Origin: Rheum nobile
Lineage: Eukaryota; Streptophyta; Magnoliopsida; Caryophyllales; Polygonaceae
DNA: 64,000 bases
Assembly: GCA_027886185.1 (NCBI GenBank)
Contig: WOAB01000041.1
Location: 2,294,001-2,358,000, forward strand
Direction of reading: 5' to 3'
Shown: piece by piece, positions 12,662-25,349 of the stretch
Position numbering within the stretch: position 1 is the first letter of the stretch
How the letters are laid out: every line of letters starts with the position of its first letter
Translations under genes and position numbers: made by a program
The notes under the pieces: model-generated
What the model saw: only the letters and a program-made list of their open reading frames with translations
Told to the model about the DNA's origin: nothing
Database searches by the model: none

Positions 12662-12687
12662 AAAATATATATATATATATATATATA
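12662..12687. repeat. (AT)n microsatellite
   Basis: TA dinucleotide run directly at the left border of the next element; a shorter one (15230-15240) stands at its right border, which suggests insertion into a TA repeat. Confidence 0.9.
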
Positions 12688-15230
12688 GAATTAAGCTCGA
12701 GTGAAACAGAGAGTTATGGTAAAACGGAAGTACTAATCTAGAGCGTTAGATGAGAATAAAATTGATGGTCATGATTTAATCTAAAAGGTTGCAAATTAAG
12801 CCGGTGGATTCACCCACACCCAATTTTTCCATTAACATAATTTGGGGGATTTGTTTTAATCCCGAATCTTTCCCTGATTTGCTTCCCCTTTCACAACCTC
12901 TCTCCCATTACGCTCGGCAGTAGTGGAGCGGTTTCTTCGCCTCCTCAAATTGGCATCGTCATCCAAAGAAGGAGAGATCTACGAGATCGGTCTCGTCGGC
13001 CCGGATCTACGAGATCGGTCGCAGGAGACCAACCGACGACGACTCGGATCCCGATGATGCGGAGGAGAGTGAGGTGGAGGAAGATGATGATGACGACGAC
13101 TCGGATCCCGACCAAACCCGTCGGCGACCCACACCACAACCTCGTCGGACCTCCGCGTCCACCGCTTACCATTTCCCCTGACCCATCGGCGCGACCTCTG
13201 CACCACCACCGCATCGGCGCGCGACCTTTACTTTGGTTCCATTTCTGGTGTCAATTCGAGATCTGATCGGATCTTAATTACTGGCTTCTCCGTAGGCAGC
13301 GTTGGCAGGGGAGACCTTAGATCCAACAACGGCGGCACCGATGACGATGGCGAGCGCCAGACGCCGGGAGACGGTGGTGTCGACGACGACATCGGCCTCC
13401 TGTTTCTGAGCTCTGCAAACCACGACTCCGACGGGCTCGGCGATTGAAATTCGCCCCTGCTCGTGTCATAGTTATTGTTGTCCAGTGGTCCCTCGATCGC
13501 CGCCTAGTCCAGTCTCCACTACCGATCAGCACCGCCACCAGTCCCCAGCACTGTCGCTCATGTGCTAGCGCCGCCGACCACCCTCTGTCGTCATTCGCAC
13601 AACTCCGTTCAAAGCCTCCGCCGATGCACAAGTTCTGTACGTAAATTAGGTGCTCCAAATTGAAGAAGAAGACGTGGGCCACCTCACAAATTTGTGGAAG
13701 GCATTTCTATAAATTTGGCAATAATGAAGGTATTATAATCTTTGCAAATTTGTGCTTTTTCTTGCATTTTGGTTTTGCAATTATTGCTGATGTGGCTCTG
13801 AATAACGTTGCATTCTGTAGGAATTGATTCATCCTATGATATAAATTTGGAGATCTCTTGGATCGGCAGTGGTATAACGAGGCGGCGGTGGTATTTGTGA
13901 TTCTGATGGATAACGAGACGACGGCGGCGAGAAGAGTGGCTCTGGTGGCCGCCATTAGAGGAACCCTAATTTTTTGAACCCTAAATCCTTTTGGTTTTTT
14001 ACTCTAATGTTAATGTTCATATTTAGCGTTACGATATACATGTTAACAATATTCTTATTCACAGTGTTACAGCTTGTGTGTTTTGATATTTATGTTTTAA
14101 ATATTGTATATTTGATATTCAATTTCTTTGTGTTGTTATTCATTATAATAGTATTGATATTCATGTGGATTCAGATTCTACTTGATGATGGTCGTTTTGG
14201 TGTATTACTAGTGTTGTTTGTACTGTTTGCACTTGATATTCAAATTGTTTGATGTGATATTCATATAAATTCCTTTGATATTCATGTGGGATGTACGTTT
14301 CATGCTCTGGGTAGTAGATATTCAAATTTTATGATGTGATATTCACTATGATGTCGTTGATACTGGTGTTGTTTTTACTGTTTGCAATTGATATTTAAAT
14401 TGTTTGATGCGATATTCATACAAATTCCGTTGATATTCATGTGAGATGTACGTTTCATACTCTGAGTAATTATATTCAAATTTTATGGTGTGATATTCAT
14501 TGTAATGGTGTTGATATTCATGTTGGTCGTTTTGGTGTATTACTAGTGTTGTTTGTACTGCTTACTTGTATGACTATGTGTAGAAAATACGTGAATATCA
14601 TAACATATTGAATGAATATGTATGCGCTATACATGAATATCATCTCATCATAATCAGTTTACTATCAATCGGGTTATTCAAAATTGGATATGCGATATTC
14701 ACCAAATACAAAAAAAAAAATCAAATTCGAAGATACATGAATCGATTCCAGAAGATTGAGATTAACACACGAATATCAATACAGTTTGTATGAATATCGC
14801 AACATTATATTCACTTATTAAATAGAAATCGATATTCAAACAAACATGAACGATATTCATTAACATATGTTCGATATTCGTGAACACATTAACGATATTC
14901 ACGAACACTGGAAAATCATTAAACGAGCAAAATGAATTTAAATCTAAACGAATTTAAAATAATCTTCCCATTTAAAGTTTAAATATTTGAATAATCTAAT
15001 TCTCTCTCCAATTTGCACATTTACCATATTTTGTAGGAACAACTTCCTATTTTGTAGGATATTAATTTCGGTAATTCAATAAAGAAGGCAGGTTATTCAA
15101 ATTCGGTATAATACACCCCCATGTGGCTTATTTTGCTCCATCAAATCCAGCCCTCCAATCTCTTCAATCCAACGCTCCTTATTTATACTTCCGTTTTACC
15201 ACAATACCCGTTTTACCGGAGCGCGCCCCT
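12688..15230. mobile_element. Non-autonomous DNA transposon with inverted ends and GC-rich cargo
   Basis: The left end contains atggtaaaacggaagta...gagcgtt; the reverse complement of the right end contains gtggtaaaacggaagta...ggagcgtt, at the same distance from the border. The outermost bases (ggggcgcgctccggtaaaac on the right) resemble Mutator-like termini. The element sits in a TA repeat, so the target duplication cannot be read. Inside are a GC-rich block (12890-13640) without a recognisable gene, possibly captured genic sequence, and an array of GATATTCA words (13960-14900). No transposase was found. Confidence 0.55.
13960..14900. repeat. Dispersed GATATTCA/TGAATATC array
   Basis: The word gatattca(t) or its complement tgaatatc occurs well over twenty times in about 0.9 kb. 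It is mostly in the gatattcat sense before about 14560; after that both senses are mixed. A longer unit (ttgatattcatgtgggatgtacgtttcat...) is repeated at 14275 and 14430. It looks like a subterminal repeat array of the enclosing element. Confidence 0.7.
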
Positions 15231-15293
15231 ATATATATATAGGGCCTTACTATTCGGCGCATAGGCAAAATTGCCTTTCAGCGCATAGGGTCG

Positions 15294-15392
15294 CCACGTT
15301 ACGTGTGGAGTGGCTCCACACGTAACGTGGGGTAATTATTTTTTTTTTAATCCACACGTTACGTGTGGAGTGGCTCCACACGTAACGTGTGG
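15294..15392. repeat. Two near-perfect palindromes (37 and 41 bp)
   Basis: At 15352-15392, 19-bp arms (ccacacgttacgtgtggag and its complement) flank the loop tgg. At 15294-15330 a slightly shorter copy of the same palindrome occurs. Each can form a strong hairpin. The segment before it (15241-15290, ggcgcatagg...cagcgcataggg) may be an element end. Confidence 0.85.
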
Positions 15393-15795
15393 TATTTTTT
15401 TTAAACATCACGTAAAAAAAAGTCTAAAACTTATATTTTTTTATCAATGTTAAAATGTTAGGAAATTAGTCCTAACTGGATGGAGGATGCTGGTTTGAGA
15501 ACGTGAGCTGATTTTTTTTGTCTCCATGAAGGTTCAAGCTAACGTACTTTTTTATCTGACATTTGATCATTTCAAGGCTTAATACATCATTGCTTATACG
15601 CCCTGCTTATTGTTGTGCACATCTTAAGCATTCATTTTTTGTTCATGTATGTAGTATTGGGTAAGTCTGACACTGGTCAAGCTTGGAGTATTAAAAATTT
15701 GAGGTTATAGAAAGAAAACTTCTTAGTAAAATATATATATTTTTGTTTAGAATTGACTCTTAATTTTCTAGCTAAGATACTTTATATTACAATCA

Positions 15796-16114
15796 TTGCT
15801 CATACCACTTTTTGTCTTTTTTGGGGTCCTGTGACACCCTAAATCACATGTCCTAGAAAATCCTAGGGTAAGTAGGGTTTCGGATTTAGGGTGTCACAAG
15901 ACCGCAAAACAAGACAAAAAGTGGTATGAACTCCATATGTGCTACAAGCGTGATAGGGTATGAAAATAATATGGTTTTGAAAACCCTAAATCTGAAACCC
16001 TACTTACTCTAGGGTTTTCTAGGACATGGGATTTAGGGTGTCACAGGACCCCAAAAAAAACAAAATGTGGTATGAACTCCCTATGTGCTACAAGCATGAT
16101 AGGGTATTAAAATA
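15796..16114. repeat. MITE-like inverted and direct repeat unit
   Basis: Positions 15805-15890 (ataccactttttgtct ... tgtgacaccctaaat ... ctagggtaagtagg) recur as the reverse complement at about 15985-16072. In addition, 15886-15970 (tttagggtgtcacaagacc ... gatagggtatgaaaataa) is repeated directly at 16032-16114. This could be a small foldback element with a partial duplication. No coding capacity. Confidence 0.7.
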
Positions 16115-16244
16115 AGGATGCGGTTCCGGTGAGAACCACTCCCTAAGAGAGAACTAAGAACCACTAAAAATCATCCACCTAACAGCTACTAACGCGCGCG
16201 CGTAAAGTGAAGGAAAGAAATTCAACGCGTGTTTGTACGGAAGA

Positions 16245-17005
16245 CACCAGTAAAAACGTTCAGGGATACTTGAATGATAGTTCATGGTATTTTTCTCTCA
16301 ACTGTTTTCAACATTTTACATCTATGTTCATGGAAATCAGTATAAACGTTCAAGGATACTTAAATTATTGTTCATGGATTTTTTCTCTCAACTATTTTCA
16401 GCCTTCTACATCCATGTTCAAGGACATCAGTACAAACGTTCAAGGATACTTAAATGATAGTTCATGAATTTGTTCTCTCAACTGTTTCCAGCCTTTTACA
16501 TTCATGTTCAAGGACATCAATAAAAACGTTCAAGGATACTTAGTTGACAGTTCATGAAATTTTTCTTTCAACTGTTTTCAACATTTTACATCCATGTTCA
16601 AGGACATCAGTACAAATGTTCATGGATACTTAAATTACTGTTCATGGATTTCTCTCAATTATTTTCAGCCTTTTACATCCATGTTCAAGGACATCAGTAC
16701 AAAAGTTCAAGGATACTTAAATGATAGTTCATGGATTTTTTCTCTCAACTATTTTCAGCCTTTTACATTCATGTTCAAGGACATCAATAAAAACGTTCAA
16801 GGATACTTAGTTGATAGTTCATGGATTTTTTCTTTCAACTGTTTTCAGCCTTTTACATCCATGTTCAAGGACATCAGTACAAACGTTCATGGATACTTAA
16901 ATTACTGTTCATGGATTTCTCTCAATTGTTTTCAGCCTTTTACATCCATGTTCAAGGACAGCTATACAAACGTTCAAGGATACTTAAATTGCCTTGAACG
17001 TCAAT
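16245..17005 (+). repeat. 90-bp (30-codon) coding-like minisatellite
   Basis: About eight to nine units start at gttcaaggatactt every 87-90 bp (16259, 16349, 16439, 16528, 16618 and so on). Most unit lengths are multiples of three, so two frames stay open (16207-16467 and 16594-17019). These encode a repeat with the core FKDISTNVQGYLNDSSWI followed by NYFQPFT. Differences between units include synonymous-looking changes but also stops between the two frames. Whether a protein is ever made is unknown; a non-coding minisatellite with a unit length that happens to be divisible by three is equally possible. Confidence 0.6.
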
Positions 17006-17235
17006 GTTCATCGCCATGAACGAACCTGAAAATTGCCTTGAACATTCATGTTATTTGGCTTAAACATTCCTGAAATATGCCTTGAACATTCCTGAAAATT
17101 GCCATGAACGGACTTGTAAACTGCCTTAAACAAATCTGTAAACTGTAATAAAATTCTTTGTTGATTGCCTTGAACATTCCTGAAAAATTACCATGAAGGT
17201 CAATGTTCATCGCCATGAACGTCCATGTTCATGGT

Positions 17236-17465
17236 CATGGCTTGAAACATCAGTGTTCATGGTCCTGGATGCAAGTCTTCAAGGCGTTGTTCAATGACAG
17301 CGAATAAAAAAAGTGTCCAGCAAAAGAATAAGCCAAAATCACAAGTGTTCAAGGCTTGAAACATCAGTGTTCATGGTCCTGGATGCAGGTGTTCAAGGCG
17401 TTGAACATAATTGTTCAATGCCAGCGAACAAAAAAAGTGCCCAGCAAAAAAACAAGCCAAAATCC
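17236..17465. repeat. Direct duplication of ~115 bp
   Basis: The block ggcttgaaacatcagtgttc ... cagcaaaa..aa.aagccaaaatc occurs at 17239-17342 and again at 17354-17464 with small indels. Confidence 0.8.
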
Positions 17466-17640
17466 GTATTATTCGCCAATAAAACGCGAATAATACGGTC
17501 GAAAAATTCGGTAAAAATTCGGCACGTCCGAATTATACGACTTTTAATGAAAGTCTAATATGGGCCCTTGATTCGCCTCCGATCCAACGGCCCCCTTTTA
17601 TTCTCCGTTCTCTCCTAATTTTCTATTCTCATTTGATGCT

Positions 17641-18872
17641 TTTCCGAAAATAATATTAATATAAATTTGAAATCGCACGAAAACTAGTTTAAAATGTAAT
17701 GATGGTCTTTAAGCAAATCTTCAAAAGTCGCGTGTCGAACACGATTTATGATCACGTAACTCACGTTTGAGAAATTTCTTTTTATTTTAGTTTGTATCCA
17801 TTAGTGTACATTTTTTATTGTTGGAATTAGAATATTTCAGGTACAGAAAATATTTCAGATATAGAAGTTAGTTTTACATTCTGCAGTACGTATAATCGAG
17901 GAGAGTGTTAGACTCGGTTGCCAAGCGTGTTAGTTATTGTTTGTTATGAATTAGCAAGCTGCCTGAGCCCGACAGCCCCGACTTGCTTTTATATTTTAGA
18001 CGGCCCAAATTCACGTGATTAACCTTAAGGCCAGCCCATTTTTTCACGTGCATATAAGCGTTATATAAACGTGAAAACATACAAAGTATAAAATAAAAAT
18101 ATATTCAATATAAAATCGATACACATAAAGTATAAAATCAACGTACACAGTATAAAAATAAATGCATACATAATATAAAATAAATAAAAATACATTTTTA
18201 ATAAAATTGTGTATTACATATTTTCATGTTTGCATATAAAAATTCGTTCTCATATAATTCACTCTGTATATTTATATTTTTCATTTGGATATAATTACAT
18301 GGAGTATTTTTTCCATGGACATATTTCATCAGTACAATAACTGATTTAGGAATTATTTTTACTTATTTTAAAGGTATACTATTTATGTATGTTTAGTTTA
18401 ACAGTTTTCTAACTTAATTTCTCAAGTTTTTACGTGAAAATATTTTATTGGATACTTTTATACGATTTATGTATTTTTCTTTGTAATAATTTTTTAAATG
18501 AGAATTTTTTACTACGTATTTAGAAAATAGTTGCATAGGATATAAAAACCGTTATATAATTCAAATATTAATATTCACTTGTTAATTTAAAGGATAATTT
18601 GGACAAACAGGATCGATCTTCGCCCAAAAAATAAGATGAAGCTTTTAATTAGTTGTGTTTCTAAATTTCAAAATGGTTTGTCTTGGGTCGTTAGAGTTAC
18701 GTATGAGGGAACAAAGTTTTGTTCCCACAAAATATGTAATGGATTAAAGCACAAGAAAGATGAAATGAAACATTCACAACTTAGAGTGAAAATCCCAATT
18801 AGTCAAATAAATAACCAGGAAAAAATCACTACCTTCAAGTTTCTCACTTGAGAGAATTTTGAGGAGGTCTAC
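17641..18872. other. AT-rich intergenic DNA, nothing recognised
   Basis: No convincing gene. The open frame at 18636-18851 (71 codons) has no recognisable family features and is probably chance. Confidence 0.4.
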
Positions 18873-20400
18873 TGATAGCATCCATTCCATACATATTTAG
18901 GACATGCATTTAGACCTTAGTTTTGTTTATTTCATGTTTGTTTTATGCATTTATTAGCTAGTTCCATCATTTTTCTTAGCATAGAGATCTATACTATATT
19001 GCTTTTCTCAAGTGGAACAATAGCCATTGGAATCATGTAATTAGCTATGGTACGGGATATGATGCGTGGAGCTATTCAAGCCAACACGAGGCAAAGTCGA
19101 GCCAAGAACAAGACCACAAGGATTGAGGAGCTGAAAAGCGGACCAGACATGAAGAACATAAGGAATGCACGGCTTATGCCTAGACCGTGCGCTTTTATGC
19201 ATGGTAGGTGCATTTAGGTTCTGTAAAGGAGGAGGCCGTGCATTTGCAACTGCACAGACCACAACTGGACCGTGCACTCAACTGCACGATCTGTGCAGTT
19301 ACTTTCTGTAAAGAAGGAGGCTGTGCAGTATCAAGTGCACGGACTGTGCCTTAGTTCGTGCACTGCGTATTTTTCCGAACTTTTGGGCTTCGACCATGAC
19401 TATTTTTGGATGGTTTAAATACTTTTTAGGGATTAATTTTCAGACCTCTTCTTTCATCTTCGAGATTGTCGTTTTAGTCCTATAGTGTTTTGGAGTTTCT
19501 TTTGAAGATTTCGTAGATTGGAGATTGTTTCCCTGGATTTGATCAAATATTTTCTTCTTTTAATCTAGTTGAATGATTTTCTTTGTTCTTAAGATGTTTT
19601 TGATTGTATCTCTGAGCATGTCTGGCTAATTCCATATTTCTAGGGTTGTGGTGATCCCAACAGTGTGTAGGTAGATTTGGATATGATATATGCTTGAATT
19701 GAACCCTGTAACTTTGTTTGATTCAATTCTAGATTTCTTAATGCAATTGATGAAAGTTAATTAGGCTTCTATTAGGTTTGAGACCGACATGAGATAACCT
19801 TAATAGATAATTCAAATAGGATATGAGATCGATAGTAGATTATTCCTATCAGACTACTATGAATTGAATCTGAGTGTTATTTATGCGACAAGAATTTAAT
19901 TACTCTTGTGGACTGCTAAGCTATCATAGAAACCCTAGGATTATCTAGACTTAGCAAAACACGACAATGAATGTTAACTCAACTTATCCCTAGATTTTAA
20001 GTGCCCAAAGGGTCTAGATTTGATTAGCTTTGCGCGACATCGATTGATAGTTGGAATTTTGGCACGTCTATTATCATCTGAAAGGAATTAGTAGATATTT
20101 TAGGTAGTTTACCTTCAGACAAGTTCATGCAATTTTCAAACAGATATCCGTAAGTTTACCAAAGCATTGTTGTGGAGATCCATGGTCCTGGAATCTTCCC
20201 TCCATTGATTTACAATCATATTTGAAATTCTTGTTTTCTTAGTTTCTTAGTTGTTAATCAAACAAATCTCCCTTTTTACGGCTTAGCTTCCTAGTTTAAG
20301 TTACAATAGGTACTACATAGTCCTTGTGGGAATGATACTTGAAAAGTTGCAACTGATCATATACGCTTGTCGATAGGTTTTGGTCCTATTATCTACTTGT
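18873..20400 (+). mobile_element. Retrotransposon LTR-like segment (Ty3/Athila type), remnant
   Basis: The segment starts TGATAGCATCC. It contains a long AT-rich untranslated-leader-like part with aaccctagg and 'tccttgtgggaatgatact' near 20320. That last phrase is typical of the 3' part of plant Athila-type LTRs, just before the end of the LTR. The part 19160-19370 holds a cluster of tgcac/gtgca words. No second LTR, primer site or target duplication was found, so this is a degraded or solo LTR and the right border is approximate. Confidence 0.4.
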
Positions 20401-20439
20401 CTTAATTTCTTGTTCGATTACAAGTGTAGCTCGGACTTC

Positions 20440-21339
20440 AGACCCATATACTTCTTACCTAGTCTTGAATCACTTCTACCATGAATGAACTCGAACTCAA
20501 TTGCAAAGACTTCGTAAACACCTTCACTTGCTTGCACCAAAATGCTTGCTCAAAGTCCACGTCTTGGAAAGGATCAATCCACTCCAATATATCCTCACCC
20601 TAAACCCTAGAATCAAAGAATATCTTTTTCCCACCTTCTGAGTACGAAAAAGATCTTCTATATGCATAAAAGATAATATCTTAACCATAAAGAATTATCT
20701 AGAGAAACTATCCTAGAATAACTCTAAAAAGATCATTAATCTTCTTTCCATATATTTCCAACAACCCTTAAAAGCAATCTTTCAAGTCTTCAGATTGCAG
20801 CCGCATCTCGTCCATGACGAGATCTCCTCACATCATAAGTTTCTTTTTTGGTAGATGCAATCGTCATTGTATGAGCAACATTATTCCCTTTGAGGTAACG
20901 GTATGTCTGGAAGACCTTGTGTTCTCTCGTCGAAACCAAGTCATCGTTTGTTCTCTGTGACATACTTATTGATTCTTGAAACACTCAACACACTGGATAT
21001 TTGTTACTATCAAAACCAATGAATTAAACAATTTGAATCCTTTTGAATCCTTAATATATTGTAACTCTGAGAATGTATTTACATTACATCCATTCTATTC
21101 TTGAATATTTGAGGACAAAAAATGATGAATATTTTTTCCTTGTGAATTTGTATGGTTATAAAATGTTTGGCTTGAAAAGCCATTTAAATTCTAAACTTAA
21201 AACTATCAAACAAACTTTTCCTTCTCTTACTCTTTTTGATATCGGAAAGAACCAAAACTACAACTAGAGTTTCGGTTATATTCGTTTGACACGTTATTCC
21301 TTCTGTTGCCAATAATATAGAACAAAAATAGATAGATAC
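20440..21339. other. Unassigned stretch, weak coding look on the minus strand
   Basis: The minus strand between about 20980 and 20480 can be read as short peptides (an open frame at 20790-20984, and a frame around 20500-20620 with WIDPFQDVDFEQAF). This is faintly like the start of retroelement gag proteins, but the similarity is too weak to name. Otherwise nothing. Confidence 0.2.
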
Positions 21340-23748
21340 TGTGATACCCCGTAATTTTGTAAGGTTATATTGGGAATTATGGAATTTTCCCGGGTACCCG
21401 TTGTGTACGTCGGATTTAATTCAGGTAGTTTGAGACATTCTGTAATGTGCTCTGTATCTGTAATATTTTTTCTCAGTGAAATAATATACAGACATCATGC
21501 CTTGGAGTTTAATTTTCGTTCGCGTACGATAATTTTTATCCCGGTTTATCGTCAAGCTCGTTCAAAGCCGAATGGGCGGGAAAAGGGGGAAACGGCGACC
21601 GCCGTTCAGAAACGGCGACCGCCGTGGTTGGGCCCGAGATGTCAGCGTGTCAGCTTCTAGCTGGCCGCGACAGGTCTAACGACGGCGACCGCCGCGTGCC
21701 CGCCGCAGGCAAAATCACGGCGACCGCCGTAATTGTCCAGTGGACATTGCCCGTTGGTCGCCGGTGTCGTTCGAGGCACGCCGTTGCATCGTTTTCCGCG
21801 TCTGAGGGTTTGCAGATCACTCCTTGGGGTTTGCCTATAAATAGATGAGCTTGGACATGGGTTTTGGGTCATCTACAACCCCGAATCGCTGCCAAATTCG
21901 CCTCTCGCCGGAGTTGTGTTCTCGCCGGAATTTGGAGGTCTCGCCGGTGTTGCTTTGGTGTGGTTCCTGAGTGCCTTTGTGAAGCTTTTGGTTAGCCTTG
22001 GAGGTTAGAAGCCAAAGCAAGTCGAAGGAGGCCGAACCACTCGTGTTTTGGGGTGAGTTTTCTCTCGTTCTGTGTCGTCTGAGTTCTTCACGGCGACCGC
22101 CGTGTTCTTCACGGCGACCGCCGTGATGAATACGGCGACCGCCGCCAAGAACAGCGACCGCCGCCAGTGCCCAGAACGCCTTCGTGGCTTTGGCTTGGTC
22201 GGTTGTCGTTGTGGCGTCTTTCCTTTCGTGTTCTTTCGTCGTGTTTAGATTCGTACTGTTTATGTCGGATCTAACTTAGGGTTCCTTTTATGGGTCGACT
22301 CGAAGGTTGTTGTACTGTCGAAACTATACCGTGTCGAGCCCGGAATCCAGTGACGTCTTTAGACTATTCTGCGGAGTAAGGCAAGTGGCGGTTCGCTCTT
22401 GCTCTTTCGTTCCATATTTACATTAATTATCAGTAGTTTATCTGAGTAATTAATTTGGAATGAATATTCTGTTTGTCTGGAAACGGTTTTGATAAACTGT
22501 TTTGAAAATCATATAATAGGTTGTATATCTGTTAGAACAACGCTATTATCTGTGATCGCCTTTCGGGCCTTTATGTGGATTTATCCTGTAAATGTTGTGG
22601 TGCTGTAACTGTTTAGTTAGCACTGTTAGATAGGAACGTTACTCGGACTCTGTCCAGTCGTTTCTTTATAATCTGGTATCGGGATGGCTCGTCCCCATTT
22701 GGTACTATTCTATGATCATGATCGGTCTCTTACACATGTGTGTAGAGACAGGACACTTAGCTGGTGTCACAAACCTTTCGGTATACGTCACTCTCGACGA
22801 AACGTATACTAAGATGTGTCGTCCCATTGGTGGGGTACACATGTAAAAGTCTATAACGTGTTGTGTGTTTTTGAAACATAAATCAGATAAGTACTACCTT
22901 GACGCACATAATTAATACACCTTGGGCGAGTAGTGCAGCTAAGTTCAGTGCAGCTAGGAAAACTCGTCTTGACTTGAATGTAGTACGTTCTATTTCCAAT
23001 CTGGATTCGCTGTAGGCGATGAGGTTGGTCGTGAACCGAAGCATCTCAGTCAGTTTTAAATCATTGTTGAATGATTCTGTAACTTTCCAGATTTGTCATA
23101 CTTCCTTAAAGACTCATTTCCGTTGGAGTCTTCTTTCGAGTCGATTTCTGTGAAGATTCAGTCTTCCAGAATCTTCTCTTGTGCATATCTCTTGTTTATT
23201 CCAATAGGAATATGATGGTTGGCTACCGTTATCGGTTATGATCCGAGAAGCGATGAGTCTAACCTAATATGACTGCTTCGAACCAGTCTGCTTTATACCC
23301 TTGCTAGTCTATTTATTTAGACTAACCAACCAATATTTTCCCTTGCATGGTTGGCTGGTGTCATCCGTTTGATTCGGCACATCAGTTAAGAAGTAGCTCA
23401 GAAGATTAGAAGGACTATGGAGTCGGCGGTGGTTTTTGAATGTTTTAATTATTTCTTTAATCAGGTTATGATCCTTTGGACAATAACTCCGATTGTAATG
23501 TACTTTCTTAGTCTTCCGCTGTGTTTGGTTTAAACTATGTTTTGACCTATTCGGGATTGGATTGTAATCCCGTAACTCTTATTTCCTTGACAATGTTATG
23601 TTTTGGAATTTAATGCTTGATCTTTGTGTATCAATCACATTTCATAAATTGTATTTCTATGGTAAAGCCTTGGGTGATCTCGGTAAGGAACACTGGGGTC
23701 ACTGGCGGTAATACCTTTCCAAAATGGTTAAGTTTTGGGGGTGTTACA
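21340..23748 (+). mobile_element. Solo LTR of the same Tekay/Del-like family, 2.4 kb, TSD GATAC
   Basis: It begins TGTGATACCCCG and ends GGTGTTACA. The perfect 5-bp duplication GATAC stands at 21335-21339 and 23749-23753. The sequence matches the reverse complement of 7234-10285 along most of its length, with indels that explain the 640-bp size difference. TATAAATAG at 21836-21844 gives the transcription direction. GGCGACCGCCG-type words occur four times in 21590-21730 and four times in 22085-22160. Confidence 0.88.
21836..21844 (+). promoter_or_regulatory. TATA box of the LTR
   Basis: TATAAATAG lies 496 bp from the LTR start, at the same relative position as TATAAAA in the other copy. Initiation would be expected about 30 bp downstream, near 21870. 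Confidence 0.6.
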
Positions 23749-24923
23749 GATACTACTAAAATGACACACAAGAAACTAGAAAGCAGGTTATAACATATAC
23801 TATCCCAACGGCTAACTAATGACATACATGATCAATTCGTGCAAGACTTAAGTGGTAATAAATGGATTTAGTAATGATCGAAAGCGAAATTTGGGATGGA
23901 GAAGAATCATAGATTCGCTTTCCTTTCCAGTATTGATTTGATAATAGTTTCCATGTCAAATGTTACTCCCAACTACGGACAATGATTTTTTATGTTGATA
24001 TATGGTCCATGTTTTTAAGTTTAGTTTGTTAATTAGTACTTTTTGTAATGGTTTTCATATATAGTATATGTTCATGAACACACAATACAAAATTTATGTT
24101 TAGTAATAATATTATTTAGTTATTTATTCTATTTTATTTTTCTCAAGAATTACCCATTTTAATTTGAAAAATTATTTAAAATTAATTTTCAAATATAACT
24201 TCTTAACATGTTTTCATGAACACACTCAAAAAACTCTTTTGTAATTAGATAAGATTGTTTTTAGTGCACTTCTTATGACCAAAATACATGTACTTAATTG
24301 GACCCATAAAAAGTATAAAGAAAGTAGTATATGACCTAACTTATCTAACTGCAGATAGATACCATGCATTACGTAGTATTTAGTAACGTGCAAGTCTTCA
24401 TTAGTTGATGATTTAGTGAAAGCGAGTCGTTGCGATTGTGATTGGATGATAAGAAGGACAAGTTATTGGAATCTCTTTCCTTCAAGTAACTGACAATTGT
24501 GATTCCAAATTTGACTTTGCTGGAAGAGATTCATATAGATTCTACACTCATACAACGCCCGCGCACTCACTAATGAAACTAGCTGGCTTGCTGCATGTAT
24601 TGGGCCACAGAGCTGGTGGACTGCACATCTTTGGAGAGTAATTGTCTTAGCCTAAGGGTAGACAACCCTTTTGCCAACTCATTCAATAATTTAATGTTGT
24701 TTATATAAATATTTTATTGCTAATTATTAAATGTCTGCAACTTCTAAAAAGTAGAAAAAGGCTATTTATTGCTAATCTAATCTAGAAGGAATTAAAGAGG
24801 TAGTAGATTATTTGAAATGGGTATCAAACTTCTGAGTTGATCTTCCTCCTTTTTATCTACTTGGCCTCTTCTTCTTTTTTCAGAACATGGTGCTTAATAT
24901 ATTATAGATGTGGCTATAATATA
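23749..24923. other. AT-rich intergenic DNA, nothing recognised
   Basis: No open frame or repeat of note was recognised between the solo LTR and the mariner. Confidence 0.4.
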
Positions 24924-25349
24924 CTCTCTCTGATCGGTAATTTTTGACGTTTAAAAAAAAAATACATATTAAGAAACCTCCACTTAACCACTAAAACACA
25001 ATAATTACCTTGATAATAATGAGATTAATTCTCCACAACTGCAGAGCCGTCAGAACGTGGGTCCAATTTTCTATGGGAGTCCAATTTTCTATGGGAGTAT
25101 TTTCTTTATCACTTCTCAACTGCAAAGAACCCATGCACGACCAACTACAATTAAGAGATGAAAATTTTGGAGCCAAAATTTGGAATATTTTCACCCGAAC
25201 ATGCCAAAATTTTGAGTATAAAATTTTCAATGTGGAGCTAATGTTTAAATTTTTAAAATGAAATAGCATGTATATATAGCTAGGCATACTTAAACATTCA
25301 TTAAATTATGCATAGAGAATTAGAGAAGTTGTAAAACTACACATCAATC

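Larger units (their letters stand above)
16115..17640. mobile_element. Probable non-autonomous Mutator-like element
   Basis: The left end (gcggttccggtgagaaccac...agagagaactaagaacc) and the right end (ttttaatgaaagtctaat...ttctattctcattt) resemble the GAGAACC-type ends of plant Mutator-like elements. The right end also resembles the segment at 54445-54530 (ttttaatgaaagtttaat ... ggatttattctcatttctc). No transposase. The interior is an in-frame 90-bp repeat array and a ~115-bp duplication. The borders are approximate and I could not read a target duplication. Confidence 0.45.

Noticed and set aside
16245..17005. CRISPR-like regular array
   Set aside because: The whole 90-bp unit is conserved with no unique spacers; it is a plant minisatellite.
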